Positions 56,135 through 63,680 of a stretch of 64,000 bases of DNA are shown here, in pieces. The stretch spans positions 62,001 to 126,000 of the forward strand of contig NZ_JADEVT010000006.1 of the NCBI RefSeq assembly GCF_030466625.1, read 5' to 3'. Position 1 is the first letter of the stretch, and each line of letters begins with the position of its first letter. The notes below the pieces were generated by a model that worked only from the letters and a program-made list of their open reading frames with translations, was not told the DNA's origin and did no database searches. Made by a program: the position numbers and the translations under genes. This DNA is from Nocardioides sp. ChNu-153. Lineage in GTDB: Bacteria > Actinomycetota > Actinomycetes > Propionibacteriales > Nocardioidaceae.

Positions 56135-57091
56135 GTGACGCCCCCGAACCCCTCCCGCCGGGCGGTCGCCCGTCGGGCCCTGCGGCTGCTGGGGCGGGTC
56201 GCGCGGGCGACGGCGGCGTCGTGCCTGCAGTTCCGGGTGACGGGGCTGGCGGCCGAGGCCGCGTTCTTCGCGCTGCTGTCGGTGCCGCCCCTGGTGTTCG
56301 CGCTGACGGGCTCGATCGGCTACGTCTCCGAGCACCTCTCGGCCGGCGAGGTCGGCCAGGTGCGGGACTTCGTGGTCGAGCTGGCGTCCCGGGCACTGAC
56401 CGACACCGCGGTCGACCGTGTCGTCGTGCCGACCATCGACGACGTGCTCGAGGGCGGTCGCTTCGACGTCGTGTCCGTCGGCTTCGTGCTCGCCCTGTGG
56501 TCGGGCTCCCGGGCCCTGCACGTCTTCGTCGACACCATCACGATCATGCACGGGCTCGGCGGGCGGCGCGGGATCATCGCCACGCGGGCGCTGTCGTTCG
56601 GCCTCTACCTGCTGGGCCTGGTCATCGGGGCGGTGATGATCCCGCTCGTCGTGGCGGGCCCCACGTTCCTGACGTCCGTGACGCCGTCGCGGCTCGAGGT
56701 GCTGCTGGGCTTCTACTGGCCGACCGTGCTCGTGCTGGGGACCTGCTTCCTCGCGACGCTCCACCACGTCGCCGTGCCCGTGCGCACCCGGTGGCGGATG
56801 AACCTGCCGGGGGCGGTCCTGACGCTGGCCCTCTGGATCCTGGGCTCGGGCGTGCTGCGCTGGGGGCTGGCGGCGACCGCCGCGGAGTCGCGCTCGATCT
56901 TCGGGCCGCTGGCCGCGCCCATCTACGTGCTGCTGTGGCTCTACCTGCTGGCCATCGCGGTGCTCGTCGGCGCCGCCCTGAACGCCGCGCTCGACCGCCT
57001 CGTGCCGCAGAGCACGACGGCGGCCGCCCGCCGCGAGCTCGCCCTGCTGCTGCGGCCGCGACGGCAGCCCGGAGCACCCGTGGGAGACTGA
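56135..57091 (+). CDS. YihY/BrkB-family membrane protein
   Basis: 318-residue inner-membrane protein of the YihY (formerly BrkB/RNase BN) family, function unsettled. Six helices; family regions TGLAAEAAFFALLSVPPLVFALTG (residues 32-55), ALWSGSRALHVFVDTITIMHGL, and RWRMNLPGAVLTLALWILGS with AAPIYVLLWLYLLAIAVLVGAALNAAL. GTG 56135 follows TACGGT by 6 nt (leaderless). No ribonuclease motif. Starts a rightward run of membrane genes. Confidence 0.9.
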   Translation: MTPPNPSRRAVARRALRLLGRVARATAASCLQFRVTGLAAEAAFFALLSVPPLVFALTGSIGYVSEHLSAGEVGQVRDFVVELASRALTDTAVDRVVVPTIDDVLEGGRFDVVSVGFVLALWSGSRALHVFVDTITIMHGLGGRRGIIATRALSFGLYLLGLVIGAVMIPLVVAGPTFLTSVTPSRLEVLLGFYWPTVLVLGTCFLATLHHVAVPVRTRWRMNLPGAVLTLALWILGSGVLRWGLAATAAESRSIFGPLAAPIYVLLWLYLLAIAVLVGAALNAALDRLVPQSTTAAARRELALLLRPRRQPGAPVGD

Positions 57092-57096
57092 CGCCC

Positions 57097-57468
57097 GTGG
57101 CCAACGTGAACATGCCGAAGCCCGTGGTCTGGCTCGGTGCCGTGCTCTGCGTCGCCGGCGGGTACCTCCTCGGCGTCGTGGTGACGGCCGAGGACCCCGA
57201 GGTCGGCACGGCCGAGGTCGTCTCCTTCGCCCCGTCGTCCAGCGAGCTCTGCCTGCGGGGCGAGGCGCTGGTGGACACCGAGGCCGCCGACGACGTCGAG
57301 GGCGACGGCGAGGACGCCGAGCTGTGCGGGCAGTGGATGCGCCCGCCGGACGCGGGCGACCCCGCCGAGGGCACGACCTTCCGCTTCTGGGTGCAGGTGA
57401 CCGACGACCCGCCCTCGGGCGAGCGTGGCTCGGCCAACGTGCTCATCTACGGCGACGTGGTCGATTAG
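57097..57468 (+). CDS. Small membrane-anchored hypothetical protein
   Basis: 123 residues: short cytoplasmic start, one helix VVWLGAVLCVAGGYLLGVVV (9-28), then an acidic outer domain with two cysteines (ELCLRG, ELCGQW) that could form a disulfide, and FRFWVQVTDDPPSGERGSANVLIYGDVVD at the end. No known family recognised. GTG 57097 is 5 bp after yihY, so it is co-transcribed. Its TAG stop is also the -10 box of the next gene. Confidence 0.78.
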   Translation: MANVNMPKPVVWLGAVLCVAGGYLLGVVVTAEDPEVGTAEVVSFAPSSSELCLRGEALVDTEAADDVEGDGEDAELCGQWMRPPDAGDPAEGTTFRFWVQVTDDPPSGERGSANVLIYGDVVD

Positions 57469-57477
57469 GTTGACCCG

Positions 57478-58569
57478 GTGAGCGACCCTCAGCAGCCCGA
57501 GGGCACCTCCCGCGGCCGCGTCGCCCTCCCGGACCGGCAGCGCTCCCCCTGGTTCGAGCTGTCCAAGCGCCTGGGCGCGGCGGCGGCGATCCTGCTGGGC
57601 ACGGTGCTCCTCGTCTACCTGGACCGCGAGGGGTACGTCGACAACAACGACCCCACGAAGCGCGTCGGCCTGCTCGACGCGTTCTACTACACGACCGTCA
57701 CGCTCAGCACGACCGGCTACGGCGACATCGCGCCGGTCAGCGCGGGCGCCCGGCTCGTGAACGCGATCATCATCACCCCCGCGCGCGTCGGGTTCCTGGT
57801 GCTCCTCATCGGCACCACCCTGGAGGTGCTGGCGTCCCAGGGACGCGAGATGTTCCGGGTCAACCGTTGGAGGAAGCGCATGGCTCAGCACGTGGTGGTC
57901 GTCGGCTACGGCACGAAGGGGCGCCGGGCGGTCGACACGCTGGTGCGCAACGGCTGGTCGCGCGAGCAGGTGGTGGTCGTCGACCCGCGCCAGGTCGCGA
58001 TGGACGACGCGCACGCCGACGGGCTGGCGATCGTCGTCGGCGACGCCACCCGGCGCGAGGTCCTGCGCCGCGCGCGGGTCGCCGAGGCCTCCCAGGTCGT
58101 CATCACCACCGACCGTGACGACACGAACGTGCTCGCGACCCTGACCGTGCGCCAGCTCAACCCCGAGGCGTTCATCGTCACCGCGGTCCGCGAGCAGGAG
58201 AACGTGCCGCTGATGAAGCAGAGCGGCGCCGACTCCGTCATCACCTCGTCCGACGCCGTGGGCCGCCTCCTCGGCCTCTCCTCGCTCTCGCCCGCCCTGG
58301 GCACCGTGATGGAGGACCTGCTGACGTACGGCGACGGGCTCGAGGTCGCCGAGCGCGAGCTGCTCGTCACCGAGGTCGGCAAGCAGCCGCAGTCGCTGCC
58401 CGACCAGGTCATCGCGGTCGTCCGCGACGAGCGCGTCTACCGCTACTTCGACCCGGTCGTGACGCAGCTGGCGCGGGGCGACCACCTCATCGTGGTCCGG
58501 CCCGCGCAGGAGCTGCCGTGGGCCCCCCGTCCCGGCACCCACGGCGAAGCCGCCTCGACGGACGCGTGA
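57478..58569 (+). CDS. Potassium channel with RCK (TrkA-N) domain
   Basis: 363 residues. Two membrane helices around a pore helix with the K+ selectivity filter TTGYGD (residues 79-84), then an RCK regulator: Rossmann motif VVVVGYGTKGRRAVDTL near 140, GDATRREVLRRARVAEASQVVITTDRDDTNVLATLTVRQLNP, and a C-terminal ligand-binding lobe. Like MthK-type channels, gated by a cytoplasmic ligand that cannot be told. GTG 57478 follows TAGGTT (57466-57471) by 6 nt, the box including the previous stop codon. Confidence 0.93.
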   Translation: MSDPQQPEGTSRGRVALPDRQRSPWFELSKRLGAAAAILLGTVLLVYLDREGYVDNNDPTKRVGLLDAFYYTTVTLSTTGYGDIAPVSAGARLVNAIIITPARVGFLVLLIGTTLEVLASQGREMFRVNRWRKRMAQHVVVVGYGTKGRRAVDTLVRNGWSREQVVVVDPRQVAMDDAHADGLAIVVGDATRREVLRRARVAEASQVVITTDRDDTNVLATLTVRQLNPEAFIVTAVREQENVPLMKQSGADSVITSSDAVGRLLGLSSLSPALGTVMEDLLTYGDGLEVAERELLVTEVGKQPQSLPDQVIAVVRDERVYRYFDPVVTQLARGDHLIVVRPAQELPWAPRPGTHGEAASTDA

Positions 58570-58596
58570 CGGGGGACTCGTGAGGGGGGACTCGTG

Positions 58597-60612
58597 ATGG
58601 GGCAGCCCGCCGTCGCCGGGCGGCGCCCGGCACCCACCTGGCCGTTGTCGTGGCCGTGGGCGCTCGCCTGGGCGACGGTCGTCGCGGGCCTCACCCTGCT
58701 GGGGAGGCTCACGGCCGTCGAGCCCGGGGCGCCGTCCCTGGTCGTGCCGTCGACGGGCTTCGCGGTGCTGTGGATGCTGTCGCGGGACGCGGGGTGGCGC
58801 AGCCCCGACTGGGGCCTGCTGCTGGTGTGCCTCGCCGCGGTGTCGATCGTGACCGGTCTTCCCCCGGCGCCGGCCGCGGCCCTCGTGGCGGGCGCGATGG
58901 TGCAGGTGGTGCTCAGCGTGGTGCTGCTGCGGCGCTGGAGCCCCCGCACCTGGGGCGTCGCCGGCGGTGACGAGCCCGTCGGCAGCGTCGCCGCCATGGC
59001 CCGGGTGGTCGGCGCCGTGGTGGTCGGGGGAGTGGTGGGCGGTGCCGTCGCCGCCCTCGGCCTCGCGATCGAGGGGGACGCGCCCGACCTGGTCGGTCTC
59101 GGCCTGCTCCTCGGCCGCGGCCTGGCCGGCGGCATCTTCGTGGTGCCCCCGCTGCTCGTCATCGGCCGTGCCGTCGCCGTGCGTCGCCCGCGCGCGTCCG
59201 ACGAGGGCGGACGTCTCGAGCTGGTGGCGCTACTGGTGGTCACCGCCCTGCTCTACCTGGCTGCCTTCCTGCCCGAGGGCCTGCCCCTCGCGTTCCCGCT
59301 GCTCGTCGTCACGGCCTGGGCGGCCCTCCGCTTCCCCACGGCCGTGGCGGCCGCGCACGGCGTCGGTGCGGGCATCACGGTCGTGCTCGTGACGCTCGCC
59401 GACCACGGTCCGTTCGCCGGTGCCCTGGACCCGCGCGTGGGTGCGGTGCTCGCCCAGCTCTTCGTGTGCGTGGTCATCGTGTCCGGGTTGGTCCTGGGGG
59501 TCGGGCGCGACGAGCGTCGCGCGCTGCTGCTCGACGTACGTCGTGCCGAGGCGGCCGCGCTGGAGCAGACCGACCTGCTGCGCACCATCATCGACACGAT
59601 GCACGAGGGCGTGCTGGTGGTGGAGGGCGACGGGGCGGTCGTGCTGCGCAACCCCGCCGCCGGCAGCCTGGAGCCCCGGGACGAGTCGTCCTCGGTCCGC
59701 GACGCCGCGGGCCGGGTGCTCTCCGTCGACCAGATGCCCTACCGGCGGGCGCTCGACGGCGAGGACGTGCGGGGCAGCTACGTGCTGCGTCTGCCGGCCG
59801 ACGACGCCGACGTCTTCATCGAGGTCGCGGCCACCCCGCTCCCGCGCTCCGCCGCGCTGCCGCCCCGGGCGGTGATGGTGGTCCGTGACGTCACGCAGCA
59901 GGAGCTGCAGCGTCGCGAGCTGACCGCGTTCGCGGGCGTCGTGGCGCACGACCTGAAGAACCCGCTGGCCGTGGTCGACGGCTGGATCGAGGTGCTGGCC
60001 GACGAGCTGGAGGAGGGGGGCGTGCCGCCGCGCCGGACGGTCGAGCAGACGGTCGACAAGGTCCGCACGGCGTCGGGCCGGATGCAGAGCCTCATCCGCC
60101 ACCTCCTGCAGCACGCCACGAGCCGCGACGCCGCCCTGGACCTGGAGGACGTCGACGTCGCGGTGCTCGCCGACGAGGTGGTCGCGGGTCGCGACGCCGC
60201 CGACCGCGTCGAGGTGGGCCCGGCGCCGCGCGTGCACGGCGACGCCGCGATGCTGCGCCAGCTGCTGGAGAACCTCGTCGGCAACGCGCTGAAGTACGTC
60301 GTGCCCGGCGAGGTCGCCCACGTGCGGGTCGACGGCGAGGCGGCCGGCGACGGCATGGTCGCGGTGCGCGTCACGGACAACGGCGTGGGCATCCCCGACG
60401 AGGCCAAGGACCTGGTGTTCCAGCAGTTCTACCGGGCCCACGCCGGGTCGGTGTACTCCGGCACCGGGCTCGGCCTGGCCATCTGCCGCCGCATCGTAGA
60501 CCGCCACGGCGGCACGATCACGGTGAGCGACAACCCCGCGGGCCGGGGTACCCGCATCGAGGTGCTGCTCCCCGCTGCCGAGACCCCCGGTCCGGGCGCG
60601 ACCACTCCCTGA
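58597..60612 (+). CDS. MASE1-like sensor histidine kinase (orphan)
   Basis: 671 residues. The N-terminal membrane sensor has eight or so helices (to ~310), MASE1-like. A PAS domain follows (RTIIDTMHEGVLVVEGDGAVVLRNPAAG), then HisKA with H-box GVVAHDLKNPLAVVDGWIEVL, then HATPase with LLENLVGNALKYV, VTDNGVGIPDEAKDLVF and GTGLGLAICRRIV. No response regulator adjoins it. ATG 58597 is taken because GGGGGG lies 7 nt before; GTG 58594 is possible. A direct repeat GGGGGACTCGTGA is found just upstream. The signal is unknown. Confidence 0.92.
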   Translation: MGQPAVAGRRPAPTWPLSWPWALAWATVVAGLTLLGRLTAVEPGAPSLVVPSTGFAVLWMLSRDAGWRSPDWGLLLVCLAAVSIVTGLPPAPAAALVAGAMVQVVLSVVLLRRWSPRTWGVAGGDEPVGSVAAMARVVGAVVVGGVVGGAVAALGLAIEGDAPDLVGLGLLLGRGLAGGIFVVPPLLVIGRAVAVRRPRASDEGGRLELVALLVVTALLYLAAFLPEGLPLAFPLLVVTAWAALRFPTAVAAAHGVGAGITVVLVTLADHGPFAGALDPRVGAVLAQLFVCVVIVSGLVLGVGRDERRALLLDVRRAEAAALEQTDLLRTIIDTMHEGVLVVEGDGAVVLRNPAAGSLEPRDESSSVRDAAGRVLSVDQMPYRRALDGEDVRGSYVLRLPADDADVFIEVAATPLPRSAALPPRAVMVVRDVTQQELQRRELTAFAGVVAHDLKNPLAVVDGWIEVLADELEEGGVPPRRTVEQTVDKVRTASGRMQSLIRHLLQHATSRDAALDLEDVDVAVLADEVVAGRDAADRVEVGPAPRVHGDAAMLRQLLENLVGNALKYVVPGEVAHVRVDGEAAGDGMVAVRVTDNGVGIPDEAKDLVFQQFYRAHAGSVYSGTGLGLAICRRIVDRHGGTITVSDNPAGRGTRIEVLLPAAETPGPGATTP

Positions 60613-60619
60613 CGCGGGC

Positions 60620-61159
60620 TCAGCCCAGCTCGGCGAGCACGTCGTCGGGCAGCGGGAACCGCGCGCTGGTGGCGTCGGGGTCGATCGACCCGACGGCCGA
60701 CACCTCGACGTACGCCGGCGCGGGGCACTCCGGGACGGTGCCCGTGCGGGTGTCACCGGGCAGGAGGAGGTCGAGCGTGCCCTCGGCCGAGGCGCCGGCA
60801 GCCAACGGGTCCCCGATCAGCAGCGTCGACCCCGCGGCGTACTCCCCGAGGGCCGGTTCGTCGCCGCACACGATGCCGAAGCTCGGTACGGCGGTCTCCC
60901 GGTCGGTGGGGTTCTCGACGAGCACCGACGCCGTCACCCAGGGGCCGCCGCTGTCGCCGCCGACCGCGAGCGAGGAGACGGTGACCAGGACCCCGTCGAC
61001 GAGCTCGAGCGCGTCCCCGACGGCGACCTCGGTGGAGCTGCGGGTGGGCACGCCGTCGGGTCCGGCCGCCGGCGCCGTGTCGTCACCGGTGTCGGAGCTG
61101 CAGGCGGTGAGCGACGAGATCCCGGCGAGCACGCCGGCCACGAGGACGATGCGCTTCAT
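60620..61159 (-). CDS. Secreted lipoprotein of unknown function
   Basis: 179 residues. Lipoprotein signal KRIVLVAGVLAGISSLTAC with lipid Cys at residue 20, then a Ser/Asp/Gly linker and a beta-rich domain (GVLVTVSSLAVGG, WVTASVLVENPTDRETAVPSFGIVCGDE, GTLDLLLPGDTRTGTVPECPAPAYVEV) similar in style to DUF4352 telokin-like proteins. Two cysteines may bond. ATG 61159 follows TAGGTT by 8 nt. Converges with the kinase gene, 7 bp between the stops. Confidence 0.85.
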   Translation of the reverse strand: MKRIVLVAGVLAGISSLTACSSDTGDDTAPAAGPDGVPTRSSTEVAVGDALELVDGVLVTVSSLAVGGDSGGPWVTASVLVENPTDRETAVPSFGIVCGDEPALGEYAAGSTLLIGDPLAAGASAEGTLDLLLPGDTRTGTVPECPAPAYVEVSAVGSIDPDATSARFPLPDDVLAELG

Positions 61160-61301
61160 GGGTGGGGAACCTACCGCCGGACGACGGCGTCGCCGGGGGC
61201 GCCTCCGCCAGGGGCGAGCGCCGGAGGCAAAGTCTCGGGCGTTCGGGCCCGGGGCGGTGGTCGCGCACCGTAGCGTCCCGCGGCATGGGGGAGGAACGAC
61301 G

Positions 61302-61415
61302 ATGAGCAGGCGACACCCACGTGACGGGGTCCCGCCGGTGGTCGCGCTCGGAGGGCTCGCCGTGCTGGCGGTCGTCGCGGTCGTGCTGCTGGCGCTGGCC
61401 GTCACGCGCTACTGA
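61302..61415 (+). CDS. Tiny single-helix membrane peptide
   Basis: 37 residues: basic start MSRRHPRDG, one helix PPVVALGGLAVLAVVAVVLLALAV, tail TRY. Ribosome site GGAGGA 7 nt before ATG 61302, stronger than most here. Divergent from the lipoprotein gene, followed by a hairpin at 61445-61487. No family known. The good ribosome site, clear topology and terminator argue it is real. Confidence 0.65.
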   Translation: MSRRHPRDGVPPVVALGGLAVLAVVAVVLLALAVTRY

Positions 61416-61444
61416 CGCCGGCCGACCGAGACGGCCCGAGCGAC

Positions 61445-61487
61445 GAGGAACCCCCGCCGCCCTGCGTGAGGGTGACCGGGGTTCCTC
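61445..61487. terminator. Hairpin between convergent small genes
   Basis: GAGGAACCCC (61445-61454) pairs with GGGGTTCCTC (61478-61487), 10 bp, 23-nt loop holding a second short stem CCCT/AGGG. Lies between the tiny peptide gene and the minus-strand gene at 61585. Confidence 0.75.
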
Positions 61488-61584
61488 TGTGCGCCGACCT
61501 CTGCGGGGTGGGCTACGTCCACCACCGTAGCCGTCCGGCGGTCGCCAGCGGGGACGTCAGCGGGGGACGTCGCCGGGTGCCGGG

Positions 61585-61791
61585 TCACGCGTCGGTGTCC
61601 GGGACGCTCTGGTCGTCCTCGCCGACCTGGTCCATGTGGGCGTCGAAGGCGCGGCGATCGGTCACGTCGCCCAGCGGCGACCGTGCCCACTCCCCGAACG
61701 GCCGCGGCTCCCGCGTGCGGGTCTCGCGCGGGTGGTACGTGACCGCCCGGCCGTCGTCGCTCCAGGTCGCGACCCAGCGCGAGGCGCGCAC
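61585..61791 (-). CDS. Small hypothetical protein
   Basis: 68 residues from GTG 61791: RASRWVATWSDDGRAVTYHPRETRTREPRPFGEW, cited for residues 2-35, then LGDVTDRRAFDAHMDQVGEDDQSVPDTDA. The Trp-rich start and acidic end look like a real small protein, but the start is uncertain because the frame stays open upstream. Divergent from the LexA-boxed gene at 61882; the same box could affect both. Confidence 0.5.
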   Translation of the reverse strand: MRASRWVATWSDDGRAVTYHPRETRTREPRPFGEWARSPLGDVTDRRAFDAHMDQVGEDDQSVPDTDA

Positions 61792-61854
61792 GGTCAGGAC
61801 CTCCCAGCCGGCACGGCGGGAGGGCGAGGCGGGGGCGGCACGAGTGGGAGATGA

Positions 61855-61870
61855 TCGAACACACGTTCTA
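61855..61870 (+). promoter_or_regulatory. LexA-type box before an unknown gene
   Basis: TCGAACACACGTTCTA fits TCGAAC-N4-GTTCGA except for one base (C-T-A for C-G-A). It overlaps a -10 box TATCCT (61868-61873) placed 8 nt before GTG 61882, a position where LexA binding would block transcription. Confidence 0.78.
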
Positions 61871-61881
61871 TCCTGCCACTC

Positions 61882-62178
61882 GTGCGTGTCACCTCCGTCG
61901 AGCTGGGCCCGATGTACGCGGCCCGGGTGCAGCACGTGTGGGTGGACGTCACGGGCCGGTGGGAGCAGCCGCGCCCCGGCGTCGTGATGATGTGGCGCCA
62001 GCGACGGGGCAAGCGCTTCGGGTGGGACGCCTGGGCGGTGTGGATCGAGCCGGGGACCGACCAGCGGCCCGACGCCCGCATGGAGCAGGCGTGGATCGAC
62101 TCCCGCCTCGTGCGCACCCTCGACCAGTGGCCGATCGAGGAAGGGCCGATCGAGGAAGGGCCGACTCCGCCACGGTGA
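61882..62178 (+). CDS. LexA-boxed hypothetical protein
   Basis: 98 residues, soluble and basic. VELGPMYAARVQHVWVDVTGRWEQPRPGVVMMWRQRRGKRFGWDAWAVWIEPG spans 6-58, Trp- and Arg-rich, followed by MEQAWIDSRLVRTLDQWPIEEGPIEEGPTPPR with a duplicated IEEGP. I do not recognise a family. GTG 61882 is leaderless with a LexA-like box over the -10, so the gene is probably induced by DNA damage. A nucleic-acid contact is conceivable from the charge but unproven. Confidence 0.75.
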   Translation: MRVTSVELGPMYAARVQHVWVDVTGRWEQPRPGVVMMWRQRRGKRFGWDAWAVWIEPGTDQRPDARMEQAWIDSRLVRTLDQWPIEEGPIEEGPTPPR

Positions 62179-62222
62179 GGGCGGCCGCCGTGGACGCGCC
62201 GGAGGCGGCCCGAGAACGAGGA

Positions 62223-62255
62223 AGACCCCGTCTCGGCTGCGCCGTGACGGGGTCT
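62223..62255 (-). terminator. Terminator of the tRNA operon
   Basis: 10-bp stem AGACCCCGTC (62223-62232) with GACGGGGTCT (62246-62255), 13-nt loop; on the minus strand it is followed by TTCCTCGTT. Lies 17 nt beyond tRNA-Val. Confidence 0.85.
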
Positions 62256-62271
62256 GACCTGGTGGAACGTG

Positions 62272-62346
62272 TGGTGGGCGATACTGGGTTTGAACCAGTG
62301 ACCTCTTCCGTGTCAAGGAAGCGCGCTACCACTGCGCCAATCGCCC
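62272..62346 (-). tRNA. tRNA-Val (GAC)
   Basis: 75 nt including an encoded CCA. Acceptor GGGCGAT/ATCGCCC, anticodon loop TTGACAC with anticodon GAC, T loop TTCAAAC, discriminator A. Last gene of the three-tRNA operon. Confidence 0.97.
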
Positions 62347-62383
62347 TTCAAGCGACCACGATCCCGGAGGATCGAGGAAGTCG

Positions 62384-62454
62384 AGGTGGAGACGGGATTT
62401 GAACCCGTGTAGACGGATTTGCAGTCCGTTGCCTCGCCTCTCGGCCACTCCACC
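62384..62454 (-). tRNA. tRNA-Cys (GCA)
   Basis: 71 nt, no encoded CCA. Acceptor GGTGGAG/CTCCACC with discriminator T (U73), as needed for cysteine. Anticodon loop CTGCAAA gives GCA. Middle gene of the cluster. Confidence 0.97.
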
Positions 62455-62482
62455 GTGGAGGCTTCGACCATTGTTCTCTCCG

Positions 62483-62555
62483 AGCGGACGACGAGGCTCG
62501 AACTCGCGACCTCAACCTTGGCAAGGTTGCGCTCTACCAACTGAGCTACGTCCGC
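62483..62555 (-). tRNA. tRNA-Gly (GCC)
   Basis: 73 nt, no encoded CCA. Acceptor GCGGACG/CGTCCGC, discriminator T, anticodon loop TTGCCAA giving GCC, T loop TTCGAGC. First gene of the cluster. Confidence 0.97.
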
Positions 62556-62594
62556 TTGCGCTCCGTTCCGTTCCCGGCCCGGCGTGCGTCGAGA

Positions 62595-62622
62595 ACATTA
62601 GCGGATGCCCCACCCGGTGCAA
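62595..62622 (-). promoter_or_regulatory. Promoter of the tRNA Gly-Cys-Val operon
   Basis: On the minus strand TTGCAC (62622-62617), 16 nt, TAATGT (62600-62595), near-ideal for the main sigma factor, 39 bp before tRNA-Gly. One of the best promoters in the window. Confidence 0.8.
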
Positions 62623-62797
62623 AATCGGGTCCACGGCGGCGTGGCGAGCAGGCGAACGGGCCCGTCGTGGCGCGGTTCTCGGCCGTTCCGGACCCGTCCA
62701 GTGCCGGGTCCGTCGAGGGCAGTTGCCCGAGCGCCGCCCGGGCCATGCCCCGAGCTGCGTCGACGCTGCGGCGCCGGCCCGGCGCTGCGTCGGGGGC

Positions 62798-63541
62798 TCA
62801 CGTCGTGCCGAGGAACCAGGTGACCGGGGCGTCCAGCACGTCGGGGAAGGTTCGCTCAGCGTGCTCCAGGTGCGCTGCGAGGTGGTCCCGCATGGCGGCG
62901 GCGGACCGGGCCGGGTCGCGCGCCGCGATGGACGCGTAGATGGCGCGGTGGGCGTCGTCGACCGCCGACCGGTGGGTATCGGGGAGGTCGACACCGGTGG
63001 CCGAACCGTGCAGGGTCTCGAGCAGCGCGTCGACCAGGCAGCCGAGCGCGGCGTTGCCGGAGCCGTGGGCGATGGCCCCGTGGAACTGCCTGTCCTGCTG
63101 ACGGACCGCGCCCTCGTCGCCGGGCTGCTCCTCCCGGGTCTCGACGCTGCGCCCGAGCTCGACGATCTGCTCGTCGCTCATCCGCTGGGCGGCGAGCTGC
63201 GCCATCACGGGCTCGAGGGTGCCCCGGGCCTCGACGACGGTGCGGAACGAGGCGTGCTCGAACTGCAGCAGGAGGGTGAGGCTGTGGGCGAGGTTGCTGG
63301 CGCGGGGCTGCTGGACCACCGGTCCTCCACCGGGCCCCGGGCGAAGGCTGATGACGCCTTGGAGCTCCAGGAACCGCAGGGACTCGCGCAGGGTGCCCCG
63401 TCCGACCGAGTACTCCTCGAGCATCACCCGCTCGGGGGGCAGGCGGTCGCCGGCCCTGTTGCCCCGCTGGTGGATGTCGCCGACGATGCGCTGGGCGAGC
63501 AGCAATGCGGTCTTCTGCGGCCGCAACGACGGTTGGCTCAT
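62798..63541 (-). CDS. FadR/GntR-family transcriptional regulator
   Basis: 247 residues. N-terminal winged helix: IVGDIHQRGNRAGDRLPPERVMLEEYSVGRGTLRESLRFLELQGVI, residues 19-64, the GntR pattern. The C-terminal FCD/FadR helical domain has RTVVEARGTLEPVMAQLAAQRM, DRQFHGAIAHGSGNAAL with metal-ligand His, and ARSAAAMRDHLAAHLEHAERTF. Ligand unknown, probably a small acid. ATG 63541 has GGAGG 5 nt upstream. Between it and the tRNA promoter, about 175 bp show no gene. Confidence 0.92.
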   Translation of the reverse strand: MSQPSLRPQKTALLLAQRIVGDIHQRGNRAGDRLPPERVMLEEYSVGRGTLRESLRFLELQGVISLRPGPGGGPVVQQPRASNLAHSLTLLLQFEHASFRTVVEARGTLEPVMAQLAAQRMSDEQIVELGRSVETREEQPGDEGAVRQQDRQFHGAIAHGSGNAALGCLVDALLETLHGSATGVDLPDTHRSAVDDAHRAIYASIAARDPARSAAAMRDHLAAHLEHAERTFPDVLDAPVTWFLGTT

Positions 63542-63680
63542 GAGACCTCCTGGTCGGCCGGGAACGGCGGTCCAGCCGCCACGAGACGGATGATAGGCAT
63601 GGATCCTTCGGGGGTGAGGGGCTCGCGACAGCCGCCCGGCCCCCCGGGGCATCGACCCGCCCCGACCTACGATGGCCGCC

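Noticed and set aside
61409..61864. Longer minus-strand frame overlapping the gene at 61585
   Set aside because: Composition is Arg/Pro-rich with no conserved features, and it runs through the hairpin at 61445-61487.
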